A stretch of DNA of 64,000 nt. Source: Alternaria dauci. Taxonomy: Eukaryota; Ascomycota; Dothideomycetes; Pleosporales; Pleosporaceae. Of the stretch, positions 21,927 to 33,773 are shown piece after piece. Every line of letters begins with the position of its first letter. Position 1 is the first letter of the stretch. The stretch lies in NCBI RefSeq assembly GCF_042100115.1, contig NC_091273.1, positions 3,906,001 to 3,970,000 of the forward strand. The letters run 5' to 3'. Under the pieces are notes generated by a model. That model was not told the origin of the DNA. It was given only the letters and a program-made list of their open reading frames with translations, and made no database searches. The translations under genes and the position numbers were made by a program.

Positions 21927-23549
21927 ACTTTCGAGCGGAGGAGAAACGCATTGCGCAAAACGAACAGGAAGCATGTCGGCCATATACATTCAAGGTCATG
22001 AGGTCGAATAGACGCTCAGTCAGGGAATACTACCCGCTCCGAGCGGCGCACTGGAAGTGGAGGAAGGGGCTCTCTAGCCGAGCAGTAAGCCCACCTCCAC
22101 CATGAGGCTTGTCTTTCCCTGGCTAACTTTGCGATTCTGGCCAGAACTAAATTGTAACAAATACCCATGACGTACCTACAACCTGCGAACTCGATAGCTT
22201 TCGATGATTCTTAGCGGTGCTCTAATTCGATGATTAGATCCAGTTTCGACTTTCCCTGCTATACTATAATGATCCGAATCCACGATTCATTTCATGGCAC
22301 CATAATCTTGCTCTGGATCGCGGATCTTTGACTTGAGAGTCTGGTCTCCCGTAACCATATGCGGCACCGCTGTTGTACGAACACCAAGGCAGGTCAAAAA
22401 CATCACCCCTGTCGCTTATAGTGGTAATCATAACGCCACCTCCTGCCAGGTGGAGGGTGGAATCAAGTCATCAATACTTCATTACTGGGTCATACGTCAT
22501 TTCAGGCGCACATTGTTGTCGCGAATGTTTGTGTTGCTTACACACCAAGTCTTTGTGCTTCCGTAGTGGTGGCGAATCCAGTGACTTGGCCGATTTGACG
22601 ACGCGATCTCTCGAGCTGGTGATGATGTACCTGTAAGTCGATACTCTATCCATCGTTAACACTATTTTTTTTCAAACGATATTGGAGTGTCTTGTGGCTC
22701 GAATGTCTCGGGCCACAGCAAAGCATTAGTACACGTACCATACGCTGTAAACTTCTGCCCACAATGCAGCTGGATCATCTATAATTCTACTGTCCCTTAT
22801 TGGAAAGTCTTTTATCACATATACGACACATGCATCGCTGAGTTTATAATTCGCCGATTATGGGTCAACATAGCACCAATGGCTGCAGTGGGTCGCAAAC
22901 ACATCATGAAAGAGAACGGGTGCACCAGCAAATGGAACGTCAAAACATATGCAGGGCTGCGGGAATCTGTAGACCATAAATGTGGAGTTCGTGTAGCGCA
23001 GGGACCGAAGGCAAGAGATATAATTACAAGGATATTTTGGTGCAAAAGTATTGAAAAGAATCGCCTATTGACGAAAATAGAAATCTGTGAGTAATCTGCG
23101 AACAATGAACTTGCTCAGCCTCCTCTCAGCCGTTTGGTAGTACCATGATATCGAGTTCTGGGGCTTTGCATGATGTATAGACCCTGCCTCGATATCCTCG
23201 TTCACCCTATCATACAATTCCAGGCCCTTCGTCCTTCCGATATCGCATCGGAATCCTCTGGTATCATGATGAAATGGTCTTCAAGTATGGTAGAGGAAGT
23301 AGCAAGCTGAGAGTAAAGTCACAGTCGAATCCACCACAAATATTTCGCCAACAGTCTTCTTCTCAAGCTCCAAATGCGTATTTCTCTTATGTCTACTAAC
23401 TTCTCCTTCTTGCCTCTACATCCCTATTTGTATTCACAAGATCAACATAGCTAACGTCCTTTAGACTCTACAAAGACACGTACATTCTTCCACTCTCATT
23501 GGCCCGCATTCCAGCTGACCCAACTCCCAGCTACAAACCACCCTTCAAG
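21927..23549. other. long intergenic stretch
   Basis: About 1.6 kb holds no gene I can support. Open frames such as 22687-23094 on the plus strand lack homology and sit in AT-rich sequence. No inverted or tandem repeats of note were seen. Confidence 0.5.
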
Positions 23550-23795
23550 ATGCAGCCCACCGCCTTCGTCGCCGTCAGCTTCGCCTTCGCCGCCGTTGGC
23601 TTCGCCGCCGTCGCCGTTGACAAAAGCACCAGGATTTATACGACTACCTTCTCAACTATTGGCGCTACAAAAGCCACGCCGCCTCCTGCCGTTCTCTGGA
23701 AGACGACCAGCACCAAACCTTCAGTCATTACCCCGACCTTGACTACATATCTCCAACCCTCTACTGTTTACGTTACGATCACCAGGACTGAATAG
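23550..23795 (+). CDS. small secreted Ser/Thr-rich protein, unknown
   Basis: A single open frame of 81 residues begins with MQPTAFVAVSFAFAAVGFAA, a strong signal peptide. The mature part of about 57 residues is Thr/Ser/Pro-rich (for example TTTFSTIGATKATPPP) and has no cysteine, which suggests a short O-glycosylated secreted peptide or wall-associated protein. The open frame continues upstream to 23499 but through a non-ATG start. Function is unknown. The lack of cysteines and its small size lower confidence that it is a real gene. Confidence 0.5.
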   Translation: MQPTAFVAVSFAFAAVGFAAVAVDKSTRIYTTTFSTIGATKATPPPAVLWKTTSTKPSVITPTLTTYLQPSTVYVTITRTE

Positions 23796-24261
23796 ACAGA
23801 CCATGTCGTGTCCATCCGTCGTATCTAGAGTACGTTCGGACAAACTGCTCTACAATGTGGAAACTTTGGAATCTATGTGGTGGGGCTTTGACGTCGGGAA
23901 AGATTGCTGATTGGATTATGTTTATGGACCAAGTTATTTATAAACATGTCTAGCTGGTTTGAGAGAATCGATACGGCACCCCACAAGAATAGCAAATGGT
24001 CGGTTCGAGGGGATGGGGGTCTTATTGCGAAATGGATAGTAACCACAAGGAGTGTTCATTGTCTGGTTGGTGATTCGTGTTCTTTAACAGATTGACGTGC
24101 CCTTTCGACTTGGGTGTTGCCAGCGTGTCCTATAAACTGTGAGTGACGTCAGGAGATAAGGCCAGCTAACACGAATTACTCTCTCTTCTTCGGTACACGT
24201 GTAGGGGAAAATATATTAGCATTATGAATATGAATACACCATATTATCTCCGTAGATATTC
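23796..24261. other. intergenic between convergent genes
   Basis: No coding signal. A 63-codon open frame at 23904-24095 is not supported. The stretch is the 3' flank of both neighbours. Confidence 0.5.
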
Positions 24262-26636
24262 TCAAGCCGTGGATCCATCACCAAAAGCGAGCTGCATCCT
24301 TCGTACGTGTGCAGCTCGTCGCTTAGCTTGCACTGGCACGGACTTCTTCTCTCCAACACCATTTTGACTTGCATTTGAGGGTACCGGAGAGGCCGCTACT
24401 TGTACAGGAGGAGATGATATGGTAGGTGCGATCTCTACTTGCAAGTCTGGCTTCGAGGTCGTAGTTGGCTGTTCTTGCCGCACTGGAGGCGAGAGTATTG
24501 GCTGCTCCGTATCGATCACTTGGTGCCTTACTTCAGTAGCTGAGGCTTGTCGCACCAGATCCTCCGCCATTGTTTTGACAGGCTTGTGGCTGCATAGACG
24601 TTGTTGTAGGACTGAGAGCACAACATCGTCATCGTCTAGCTGTTCTGGTGTCTCCGCTGGGTTGACTGGTGTATATTGAGGAGCATCTTCCGTGATAATA
24701 CGCGGCGATGACACAGTCGCATCAGCAGATGATTTGGCATCTTGGTGGGTTACTCCTCCCAGGTGGGAAGATGTGGCAGGGGTTTCGGCAAGAGTGGTAA
24801 CCGTGGGCGACGGCGCCACATTGCATGATCGGTTGCTCGATGTTTGCGATATCCTCTTTGACATGCGTTGCGACGGTCGCTGACTACTCGGTCGACGAAT
24901 GGGCTCGTCATCGGTGAAAACTCTAACACTGACAAGAGAGCTGGGCGAACGTAGCGTGTGTACCGATGTTGCATAGTAGGATAAAGGTGTCATCGCATGC
25001 TCCGAAGACTCCGAGCTGGCTCTTCGCGAGCCAGAAACGTCTAAAGACGTTGGAAACGTGTTTGTGTCTTGAAGCTCATGCTGTGGAGACTGTACGCGCC
25101 CTGTGTTGCTTGAAGGTAGCTGCCCTGATGAGAGTTGCGCTGGATCCGCCTCAACTGCGAGATCCGGTAGACTACTTGTGACTGCCTCTGCTGTCGATGT
25201 ATTTTCGGGGACTACGGGTAATACATGACCGGTCGTCGGGCTAGAAGTTAAAGAAATGGATGGCACTGGTAACGTAGGTGATGCCGCCCATTCTCTACTG
25301 GGCAACCTGTCGCTTGCTGCGCTGGGAAGCACGTAATCCCCCAAATCATCAATAAGTGACGGTTGGCTCTTCAGATATGGTAGTTCTGATGGCAAGGACC
25401 TGTGCTTCTCGGTTTGCCTTTGTATATCGATCGAAGTTGCGCGGTATCGCCTCGCTACCATGGGCACATTGACTGTTCCTTGTGTAGATAGAGTAGAATC
25501 GTTGCGCTCAATCGACGTACTAGCAACCTTGGGAGAAGAGGTAGCGACATCGATAGAGGTATGGGATCCTGATTCTCGAGGTGCGGACTGCCTGGTGTAG
25601 TCTGTACGTGCTCGCGGCCTTCTATGTAAAGCTGACGTTTCGGCTTGAGACTCACGGGATACACGGGGACTCAAGAAGATCTGTGAGTTCTGACTCTCCT
25701 CTAGGTCCAAGTCAGCCGGTGTGCTACCCGCCAACTCCACTGGCGCTGTATTTTCGCTGCTGGCTGTATATAGTTAGTTGAGAATTGCTTCTTTCAACAT
25801 GTGTGATACTCACTCTCGACGTCGTGCTTTTCGACTTCAGATGCTAGAGTGACGTTTGATCCAAACAGGTTCGTGTGACTCGCCGTTCGGTTCTTTTGCC
25901 TTGAATAGGGTCCACGTAGCGCATACTTCTCATCATGAGGTACCCATGGTCGCACGGGAGCCTCGAAGATGGGATCTTGCGCGATGGCTCCAGGTTTACC
26001 GCACAGCTCCGCGGTCTGCATAACGTATATAGCACCTGTCAACTGGGTGTGACATTGATCTAGTTGTTGCTTCTTTTTCAGAAGCCTCTTCTGATTCTTC
26101 AGACCCCACTCAAGCTTGCGCTTCGATGCAACTGTGCCTCCGTCTCCATCATGGCCCCAGGCTGTGTCCATGTCCATACCGATGTCATTGAGAGCACGCC
26201 GCACCTCGAGCAAAGAGCTCTCGATCCATCTTCGTTTGGTTGGATAAGCATCCAAGAAGTTCGAGACCGTCGACGAGATAAAAAGACGCGTCGCTTCTTC
26301 GATATCTTGTCGTACTTGTTGGATGATACTCACAAAGGCAATGGTGTCTGTTGAAGCCTTCTCGGAAGAAAGAACATAATCGGCGAAGTAGTAGGTAGTC
26401 GGAATTGCTGGAAAGTCGCGCGATAGATCATCTGGCGTTTCTCTCGGAATGGCAGTTGATGGCCGATGGTCTTCAGAATTGCTGGACTCCAGTTTCGGCC
26501 GCCCGGTCTTGCGTTGGAAGTACCTCAGCCTCGTTCCATCGGTTTCCGTAGGCGCTGAACTGGGGAGATCAGCCCGATGCAGTGTTTCCGGAAGGAACAA
26601 GCCAGCCGTGGGCAACATCGAAGTCAATGTTGGCAT
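24262..26636 (-). CDS. conserved-looking fungal protein of unknown function
   Basis: Exons 26636-25814 and 25763-24262 (minus strand) give 774 residues; the 50-nt intron closes phase. Residues about 75-215 form an ordered helical region (for example QQVRQDIEEATRLFISSTVS and KKKQQLDQCHTQLTGAIYVM) likely to form a coiled coil. The rest, about 500 residues, is low-complexity Ser/Thr/Pro with many SP sites, and ends with a basic patch AKRRAAHVRRMQLAF. No catalytic motif, signal peptide or membrane segment is visible. I do not recognise the family. The start MPTLTSMLP is the first ATG of the frame; an upstream exon is possible. Confidence 0.7.
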
Positions 26637-27489
26637 AAGTCTCGTTCGTATTACTTTGAGCTGAGCGCACTATCGCTGTAAAGATTTCGAGAGTAGCTGG
26701 AAGCGCGCATAGTCTAAGCAATGGTAGGAGATGCTTGTACCAGGCACAGAAGCACGAACCCCGCAGACAGTGACGCAGTCGTTGGTGCGTCGGAGCTTGA
26801 GATGTATACAATTGGTTCTGGGCGCTCTTGGTCCAGTTTCGTGCGTCGGCCTATCCGATCAGAATACCCGCTCAACCATGGGATAACGACCAGTCGACTA
26901 CTGCGGTTCGATGCAGCGGCAAAGCGGTGGTTGGGGGCGGAGATCAACAACTCAGGCGCGGGTGTTGGTGTCACACAGTCATGCAGCGTTGTTGTCCTGC
27001 ACCGCGCTACATTATGCGGAGTTTGTCTCGCCGGAATTGGTGTAATTTACTTATAGAGTACTGATTTTCAGTCCAAAGCTCGGTATTGGGCTACGCCGCA
27101 AGGGTGTCATTGCTTATTTTGAATGTCTGGACTCCGCCTCATTGGGGGCCAAAATACAATCAAAAGTGGCCCCCTGCAGAGACTCTGGAAGCACAATTGT
27201 GGGAATGTAGAGCGAGCCAATCCCTTCGATAAGCTATTGCACATGGGATTTTAACCTTGAACTACGGCGAAGGATGTTTGCGCTCCAGTACAAAGCCATC
27301 TTGCAACGAGCTTTGCTGCTTGGTAAGCACAGCGTCGGTCAACTTTGTGGATATGATAGTCTATAGCGCTGAGGTTCCCATGAATCCCGGAACGTCAACC
27401 AGACGGAAACTCGCATCGCTAGGAGGCTTGGACAGGTTCCACCTATGGGATATATCTTCCACGAAGGTCTCCTTGCGTAGGCCGACGTC
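26637..27489. other. intergenic
   Basis: The upstream flank of the previous gene and 3' flank of the next (both minus strand). Open frames at 26569-27064 are overlapping in several frames and lack coding character. Nothing else recognised. Confidence 0.5.
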
Positions 27490-28977
27490 TTAAGCGTCCA
27501 ATCGTCTGACTACAGCCTCGCTGAACGGCCGCGGCGGGTTGACTGGGTGGCCAGCCTCGTCCGCCACTTGCACAAGAGCGGGGAATATGCACAACTCCCC
27601 TGAAGTGACACCTTGCTCCTCCTGCCACTCGAATTCCCATGCACTAGGCTGAGAGAAAAGCGTGAAAGCAAACAGTGCAGCCCGCTTTAGCAATTCCTCG
27701 AGGTTTCGCTTGCGCTCTTCATTATTCATACGAGTGTCAGCATATGGCTGCAGTACGTTGTCTAACGTCGCGAGAGTTGCTTGTATGCTTGCATGTCGAC
27801 TGTCAGAGGGACTGAAGGGATTGCGAACGTAGCTAGACTGCATCAACTCCGCAGTCATAACCCGCCAGCGCGCCATCAACGAGATTTGACCTAAAAGACC
27901 ATTAGTTATTGCAGATTAAACATGCTGTTTTTACGCACCCTGATAGCCGCGATCTCCGGCTGAAATAGCTTGGTAACAATGGGCGACTTCAGAGGGCAAA
28001 AGGCTCTTTGAAGGGTCTTTGGAAGGCTGAATTTTTGAGACGACCACCCAAGCGATGACGAACCTCAAGGCAATCTCCCTGGTAGCGGCGTTTCCCACTA
28101 ACGTAGTAAGGGTTCCTATTGAGATTGGTAGATTCGATCCCAATGCCTGAAGATCGTCATGATCGATTAAGCCAGGGCTGATACGACTGGTGTGATAATA
28201 ACTTTGGACGTGATTCTTGATAGCGTTGCTTATCTTCGATACATCGCCAGAGATGGCCTTGTCTTCTAACGGTTGAGGAAATACACCCCCGGGGGCCGAA
28301 TTCGAAGACGGTTGTCCAGTCAATGGTATAGCATTCGCAGAGAACCCTTTCTCATTTGAAGACGTTGCGTACGTGTTCGTCTGTGAATACTGAGTTTTTG
28401 GTGCACTCCTTCTGCGCCAGCAAGCCCACAGAGCGAGTCCAGCGATCAAGGCACCTGCAGCAAGGCAGCCGATTGCGATACCAGCGATCGCGCCTGTGGA
28501 GATTCCAGGATCGCTGTTTGTTGATTGCGAACTACCTTTGGAGGCGGAAGGTAAAGCAGCCGACCCTGAAGCGGCCGACACTGAAGGTGGTATGGTAGTG
28601 AGTCCTTGAGAAAGAGAAGATGTTGTCGACACCGCTGCTCCTGTAGCAGGAGGCAATGTGGAGCTAGAAGTTGGACCGAGTGTAGGGAGGGCAGACTGGA
28701 ACCAAATCTGTGGAGGAGCAGTTGCGTATGAGAGAGTCAAAGTCTCCTCTACTACTTTAACATCGCCAGGCTTTACTACCGACTCCGGCTCCTTGCCATA
28801 TATAACGCCCGAACTGATAGGAAACTGAACTGTGACGGTTGTGAAATTAACGCCGTTGATTTGGAGGGGAACGAGAGTGAATCCAGTGGTAGCTGCTGGA
28901 TCCGCCAGATTGAGAATGGTAGTCTGCCATGTCACGGAACCTTGGGCTATCGCATCTGCACCCGCAACGCTCATCAT
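27490..28977 (-). CDS. single-pass membrane protein of unknown function
   Basis: Exons 28977-27939 and 27890-27490 (minus strand) give 479 residues from the first in-frame ATG. The order is: an outer domain of about 100 residues with N-glycosylation sequons (NFT), a Ser/Thr/Pro-rich stalk, one membrane segment (AIAGIAIGCLAAGALIAGLA followed by the stop-transfer WRRR), and a cytoplasmic domain of about 250 residues. This layout is that of fungal surface sensors (Mid2/Wsc-like), but no WSC cysteine domain is present and the cytoplasmic part is much larger and folded. No signal peptide is encoded from this ATG, so an upstream coding exon is likely missing from my model. The intron has a CTAATG branch site. 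Confidence 0.65.
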
Positions 28978-29503
28978 CGTTGAATCGATGCCAGACAATG
29001 ACGTATTTCGGTGGATATATGAGGGAGATGAGATGATTCTGCGCGAAGAAGAGCGCGAGGGCGAGACACCAATTAAGAGTAACTAGAGGCCAGCTGAAAG
29101 CTCAGTTCATAGACAGTTTTAGGGATTCCAGTACGCTCCCGGTAGAACACATACCCCAATATAACATCGCGTCCCACCTGCGTCGATCCTAGTGGAGCCC
29201 ATGCCCTTTGTCCGCTAGTTCTGACATATCAGAAGCCTTCGTTCCCGTCAGGCGTTCGGTAATACAAAATGTGCTTGATTGCGGCCCCCAAGGCGCACTC
29301 ATCATGCACAAAGCGCGTATTCGTAAAATAGAGACACATGGGGGCTAAAATGGCGCCCAGCTGTGATCGGTCAAAAGACGCTGTGCCGCAAGGCTGAGAC
29401 ACAGGGGCCACCCGAAGGCACCTGCATGGCTCCTACATCCTATAGATACATGATAAGGCGAGAAGGTAGCAACGGAGACAGTGTCACCGACAACGAGACC
29501 AAG
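28978..29503. promoter_or_regulatory. divergent promoter region
   Basis: The 526 bp lie between the membrane protein (minus) and the Hsp70-like gene (plus). It probably contains an unrecognised 5' exon of the membrane protein gene, since its signal peptide was not found. The Hsp70-like frame is open back to upstream ATGs at 29450 and 29426. Confidence 0.4.
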
Positions 29504-31777
29504 ATGGAGCGAAATGAGCGGCCGCATATGATCGTAGGAGTAGATTTGGGGATGACATGTAAGTGCTGACGAGGCTGGGTTCAGCTAGAGCGAAGGGCGT
29601 GTGTGGGGACCAACACCCAATTTGGCTAAGCGTGTACTGTTGGATCACGTGGTGTTTGCTACGCGGGTTGAAGACTGACGCAGACATGTATCTAGGTACC
29701 GGCGTGGCATATGTAAATCTCTCCATCGGCAGCGAGACTGTTCGTTGGGTGCAGAAGTGGCCTGGTCGATTTCAAGCAAACGAAAACAAAATTCCCACAG
29801 TAGTAGTCTACCCAACTGGCTCCAAAGATCCGTCATCATGGGGATTTCTTTCCGAGACCGCTGCGGAGACCGCTGCAGACGACAAGGAGTACAAGGAGTG
29901 GTTCAAGACGTGCCTAGATCCAGATAAGCTGCGCCGCAAGCAACTTGAGGATCCAGAAGGCGCACCAGAAAGCCTGCAGGAAGTTGAGAAATGGTACAGC
30001 GACTACATGCGCAAGATGTACGAGTATCTTTCTTTCAAACTGGGTGGAGAGCTTTCGGGGGTTGGCTGGGAAGAGGCCAGAATCGAGTTCATTTTCAGCG
30101 TACCCACAACTTGGGCTCTAATACCGACGGTCGAGAATTTCAAACGGCTTGTGAAAGAGGCGGGCTACGGTACGCATCCAAATCACGATGTGAGCATAGG
30201 CTTGACAGAGGCTGAGGCCGCTGCTGTGCATGTTTCCACGGAAGCACCAGGCATCTTCCGTGAGAACGACGTCCTCCTAGTCTGTGACGCTGGAGGTGGG
30301 ACCACGGATCTCAGTGTGCTCAAAGTCACTGGCACAGTCAATCAAGCTATCGATCTCCAGCAGATGGATGTGGTTTTCGGAGAGACGATCGGTTCTGCTG
30401 CTATCGATTATGAGTTCGAGAGGCTGGTAATGCATCGATTGACACTCGCACACAGCACAAACCCTCTGCCTGTCGACCCTGCAGATGCCGGATGGGAAAT
30501 GATGAAGAGTCGGGACTTTCAAGCAGTCAAGTGCGAATACGGTGCTCCTGACGATACGCCACTATTCAGCATAGGTATTCCGCGCGTTCCTCACACATAC
30601 AACAACTCTGATCCGGAAGTTCGGATCCGCAGCGGAGAAATGACATTTGAACGGGCGGACCTCCAGCGGTTGTTCGATAAGCAGATTGCAAAGTTGTTCA
30701 AGCTGATCGACACGCAGCTGCAATCGCTATTCCAGAAGTTTCCAAGAGAGAATGTAGCGCATCTTGTTCTTAGTGGCGGTTTGGGCAATAGCGCATACGT
30801 GCAGTCGCAACTCCGAAAGTACTATGCGCGCACCTCATTCCCGAACGCCGAGTCAATCTCGGTGAGCATAGCACCTGACCCTCAGCTTGCTGTGTGTAAA
30901 GGTCTCGTCAGCGATCGTATGCGAAAGATCCTTACATCACGATCGGTCCTTGGATGGCGTTGCTGTCGCGCTTCATACGGCACGGTATGCAAGATCGCGT
31001 ATGACAAGAAGAATCCCGAGCATCAAGGGAAGGCACTCGTTCTGGATCCATTGAACAACAAGCTGTACATTACGCAGTCGATAGCGTGGTTCGTCAAGAA
31101 GGGCGCGCCGGTAAGTGTGGACAAACCGATCGAGCACAACTTCATCAAGAAGGTCGACCCAGGCGACCCCAGAAGGGCATTTCCAACGACGGTCGTCGAG
31201 AGTGATCTGGAAGCGGCGATGCTACCAGATCAGATGAACCAATGTATGCATGCAGAGGAGTATCCACTTGGTTGGTGCAAGTTTGCTAACAGCTCTTGTA
31301 GACACGCGTATTCTGTGCGAGATCAGTTCAGATCTCTCCGCCGCAGACGAAAGGAAGTTCCAAGAAAGGAACAAGCACTTCTGGTCGTTGCAGAAGCATT
31401 ACTTGCGTATTGAGTACTCGGTGCGCGTCTTGATCGGACCTGCAGATATCCGTTTTGAGCTGTGGTTCAACGACCAGAAACTTAGTCGTGATGAGTCGAT
31501 CAGGGTGGAATGGATGCCTGTGCAGATGCCGCAGCAGCCTCAGATAGCCGAGATGTCTGGAGCAGAAAGAGAGGCTGTTGAAATGTCGAATATGCCACCG
31601 ACGCCAATAGGCGGTGCGCCCCCAAGTGGCGCATTTACTCCGGATGCGAACGGGAAGGTGATGCGGACAAGCAGCTTCGCGGTGGTGAACAGAAAGACTA
31701 CGGCAGATACGGGCAAGAAGCCACGAGGGATGGGCGGGCTATTCGGGAAGAGTTCTTTTTTTGGGCGCGCTGCGTAG
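29504..31777 (+). CDS. HSPA12-like Hsp70 ATPase-domain protein
   Basis: Exons 29504-29558, 29696-31243 and 31302-31777 give 692 residues. The Hsp70/actin ATPase fold is shown by phosphate-1 VGVDLGMTCTGVAY, phosphate-2 VCDAGGGTTDLSV and the adenosine motif LVLSGGLGNSAYV. The canonical Hsp70 substrate-binding domain is absent; the C-terminal 200 residues resemble the HSPA12 type and end in a low-complexity Gly/Pro tail (KKPRGMGGLFGKSSFFGRAA). HSPA12-like proteins are greatly expanded in filamentous fungi and have no defined client; a chaperone role is only inferred. The first intron (137 nt) is long and splits the phosphate-1 loop. ATG 29504 has a good context (accaagATGG) but in-frame ATGs at 29450 or 29426 would add 18 or 26 residues. 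Confidence 0.85.
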
Positions 31778-32184
31778 AATGGGGTTTGGATGGCGATGGC
31801 GGCGCGCGGGAGTGACGCGGTGCGCATTGGCCCGGACAGCAGCTTCCGGCAGCTAACGCTACGTAGCTGACACTACCTACTCGACAACTCCATCCTACTG
31901 TACATCCTGTGATCCTGAAGCCCACGATGCTAGACTATTATGCCATGATTGGTACCTGTACCGCAAGCAGGCAAACAGCCGTTCAGCCCCAAGCCGGCCA
32001 CCATCCTGGTCACCTGCCTGTCTTGTGCTAATGTTGCACTGATCGAGATTCCAGCGCGTCAGCCTCGTCAGCCTCAGCTGCAGGCAGCGACATGGCCCGT
32101 CTGACTATAAGACGGAATTGCGAGAGAGCTGGCCCTGTACAAAGTATCCGTTTCTTCACGTGTCTTGTGTCTTAAGCAATCGCC
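31778..32184. other. intergenic with probable TATA box
   Basis: No gene. A TATA-like ctataaga at about 32104-32111 lies 80 bp before the start of the secreted protein gene, and may be its core promoter. The remainder shows nothing recognisable. Confidence 0.45.
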
Positions 32185-32906
32185 ATGCGCTATCTATCGT
32201 TCGCGGGTAAGAGCGGTGTGCAACCATAGTTTCCATCTCGACTGACATATCCAAAGTCGCCTTGTGCGGCCTTGTTGCGCCCGGCACGTCGTTCGATATA
32301 TCACCGCAGGAAGTGCTCGATTCGAATACACCCAATCTCTTGACCGAGGCAGCTGTCGATCCTTGCTCGTTGGTCGATTCGCCAGCGGCAAATGCAAGCG
32401 TCCAGCTCGGTAGTTGGCTAGAGTGCGCCGTCAACGGTACATACACGCAGCGCCAGATCCTATTCTCGAACATGCTGACTCAAAATATAGGCTTCTATCC
32501 GTATCCCGCCAACACAGACTGGCCCAAAGGCCACGCCACATCGTTTTCGAAAGACATCAAATTCACATTCAACGACACGCACTACGACTTTGATGGCTCC
32601 CTCAGACTATACACGACTTTCAACGCGACCCTCGGCGTAGCATTCGCACCCTTCAAGCATGGTTTTATCAACACCCTTGGCATACCCAACATAAATGGCG
32701 ATAAAGGTGGCTTTGTCTACATGATTGGCTGGGCAGGGGGGTTTCAGACTCGTGTCCAGCGCGATCTCTACTTCACCAATGCAGCATTTGCCGTGGTCAA
32801 AGAAGAGCACGGAGAGAGGAAAATTGTTGAATTCAGAGAGAGCAGCAACATTCCAAACACGGCGCACCTGCCCGAGGCTGTTGAGTGGGCATGCTCTTTT
32901 GATTAG
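32185..32906 (+). CDS. secreted protein of unknown function
   Basis: Exons 32185-32206 and 32257-32906 give 223 residues. The signal peptide (MRYLSFAVALCGLVAPGTSF) is created by splicing: the 50-nt intron falls after seven codons. The mature protein has four cysteines (PC, EC, AC and one in the signal region excluded) and several NxT/S sequons (NGT, NDT, NAT), so it should be glycosylated. It is aromatic-rich with beta-strand-like segments (GFVYMIGWAGGFQTRVQRDL) and no membrane anchor or known catalytic motif. I do not recognise the family. An extracellular beta-sandwich protein is a reasonable guess. Confidence 0.7.
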
Positions 32907-32944
32907 TACGCGCTGCAGCGCGGCTAGATATTGTCAGCAAATAC

Positions 32945-33427
32945 TCAAAACCAACTGGGTCTCCAGCTAGAGATCTCAACAAGCGCCGATCTCTCTTTCG
33001 GCATACACGACATCATAACACCTGCGATTCCGCCAATGCCTCTCCTCCAAGATAACCTCTCTTCGCTTCCGCCATTTGTTTCTGCAGCTCGTCCATCTTT
33101 TTCATCAGTTTCATAACACGCCTTTGTTTTTTTGCCTTCTGTCTCATCTGTGCCGTTGTCGATCCACTCAGATAACCGGTCATCGTTCAGCAATTCATTC
33201 TTTTCTCGAATGACTTTCAGGTCTTCCTCCATATTTTGGGTGGTGGAGCGGATGAGATTGATGTAATCTTGCTGCTTCAGGCATTTCTCAATTTTTGCAA
33301 ACTCGTCGTCTAGCTGCCAGAGCAGGTACAGCCTCGTCGAAAGGCAGTGGGCTCGATCTTCAAGGTCCGTCAAGACGGGAGTAAGATCTTTGAGTTGGTG
33401 ATACGACAGGGTATGGGTCGTGCTCAT
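32945..33427 (-). CDS. small acidic helical protein, orphan
   Basis: An open frame of 160 residues starts at ATG 33427 (MSTTHTLSYHQLKDLT). The first 110 residues are Leu/Glu/Lys-rich with heptad-like spacing (LVTDLEDRAHCLSTRL-type and QNMEEDLKVIREKNELL), predicting a coiled coil, and the tail after about residue 110 is Lys/Glu/Gly-rich. No signal peptide or known domain. It ends 39 bp beyond the stop of the upstream secreted gene on the other strand. It is one of three similarly sized helical orphans in a row. The last 30 residues lose helical character, so an unrecognised intron near the end is possible. Confidence 0.5.
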   Translation of the reverse strand: MSTTHTLSYHQLKDLTPVLTDLEDRAHCLSTRLYLLWQLDDEFAKIEKCLKQQDYINLIRSTTQNMEEDLKVIREKNELLNDDRLSEWIDNGTDETEGKKTKACYETDEKDGRAAETNGGSEERLSWRRGIGGIAGVMMSCMPKERSALVEISSWRPSWF

Positions 33428-33773
33428 TGTGCTGGTTTCTGCAGTTGTGACAATATTGCGAAAACCTGTTCTTGCGACCCTGCTTTTATACATCAAAGCT
33501 TGGAGATGGAGAATACTCTCGATGTCTCCAGTATATGGCCACATTCTTTGCTGTACAGTGCAGGACTGTCACACTAAGTCGTGACGATCAATGTGAGCCA
33601 GGTTGTTCACCTTCAGCATTGAGTTGACAGCTTAACTCAGATCATGTACGGTCGGCTTCACACTGCTTTGGAGATTTTGAGACTGCAGACACAGAGTTGG
33701 CTTTGACAATCATCTGGAAAATAATAATAAAGGCGAAGTAAAAGCGTTGGCGATGCCCCGATTAGGACGAAGT
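33428..33773. other. intergenic
   Basis: No gene. The stretch is upstream of one helical orphan and downstream of the next, both on the minus strand. AT-rich sequence with an ataataataa run near 33720. Confidence 0.5.
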
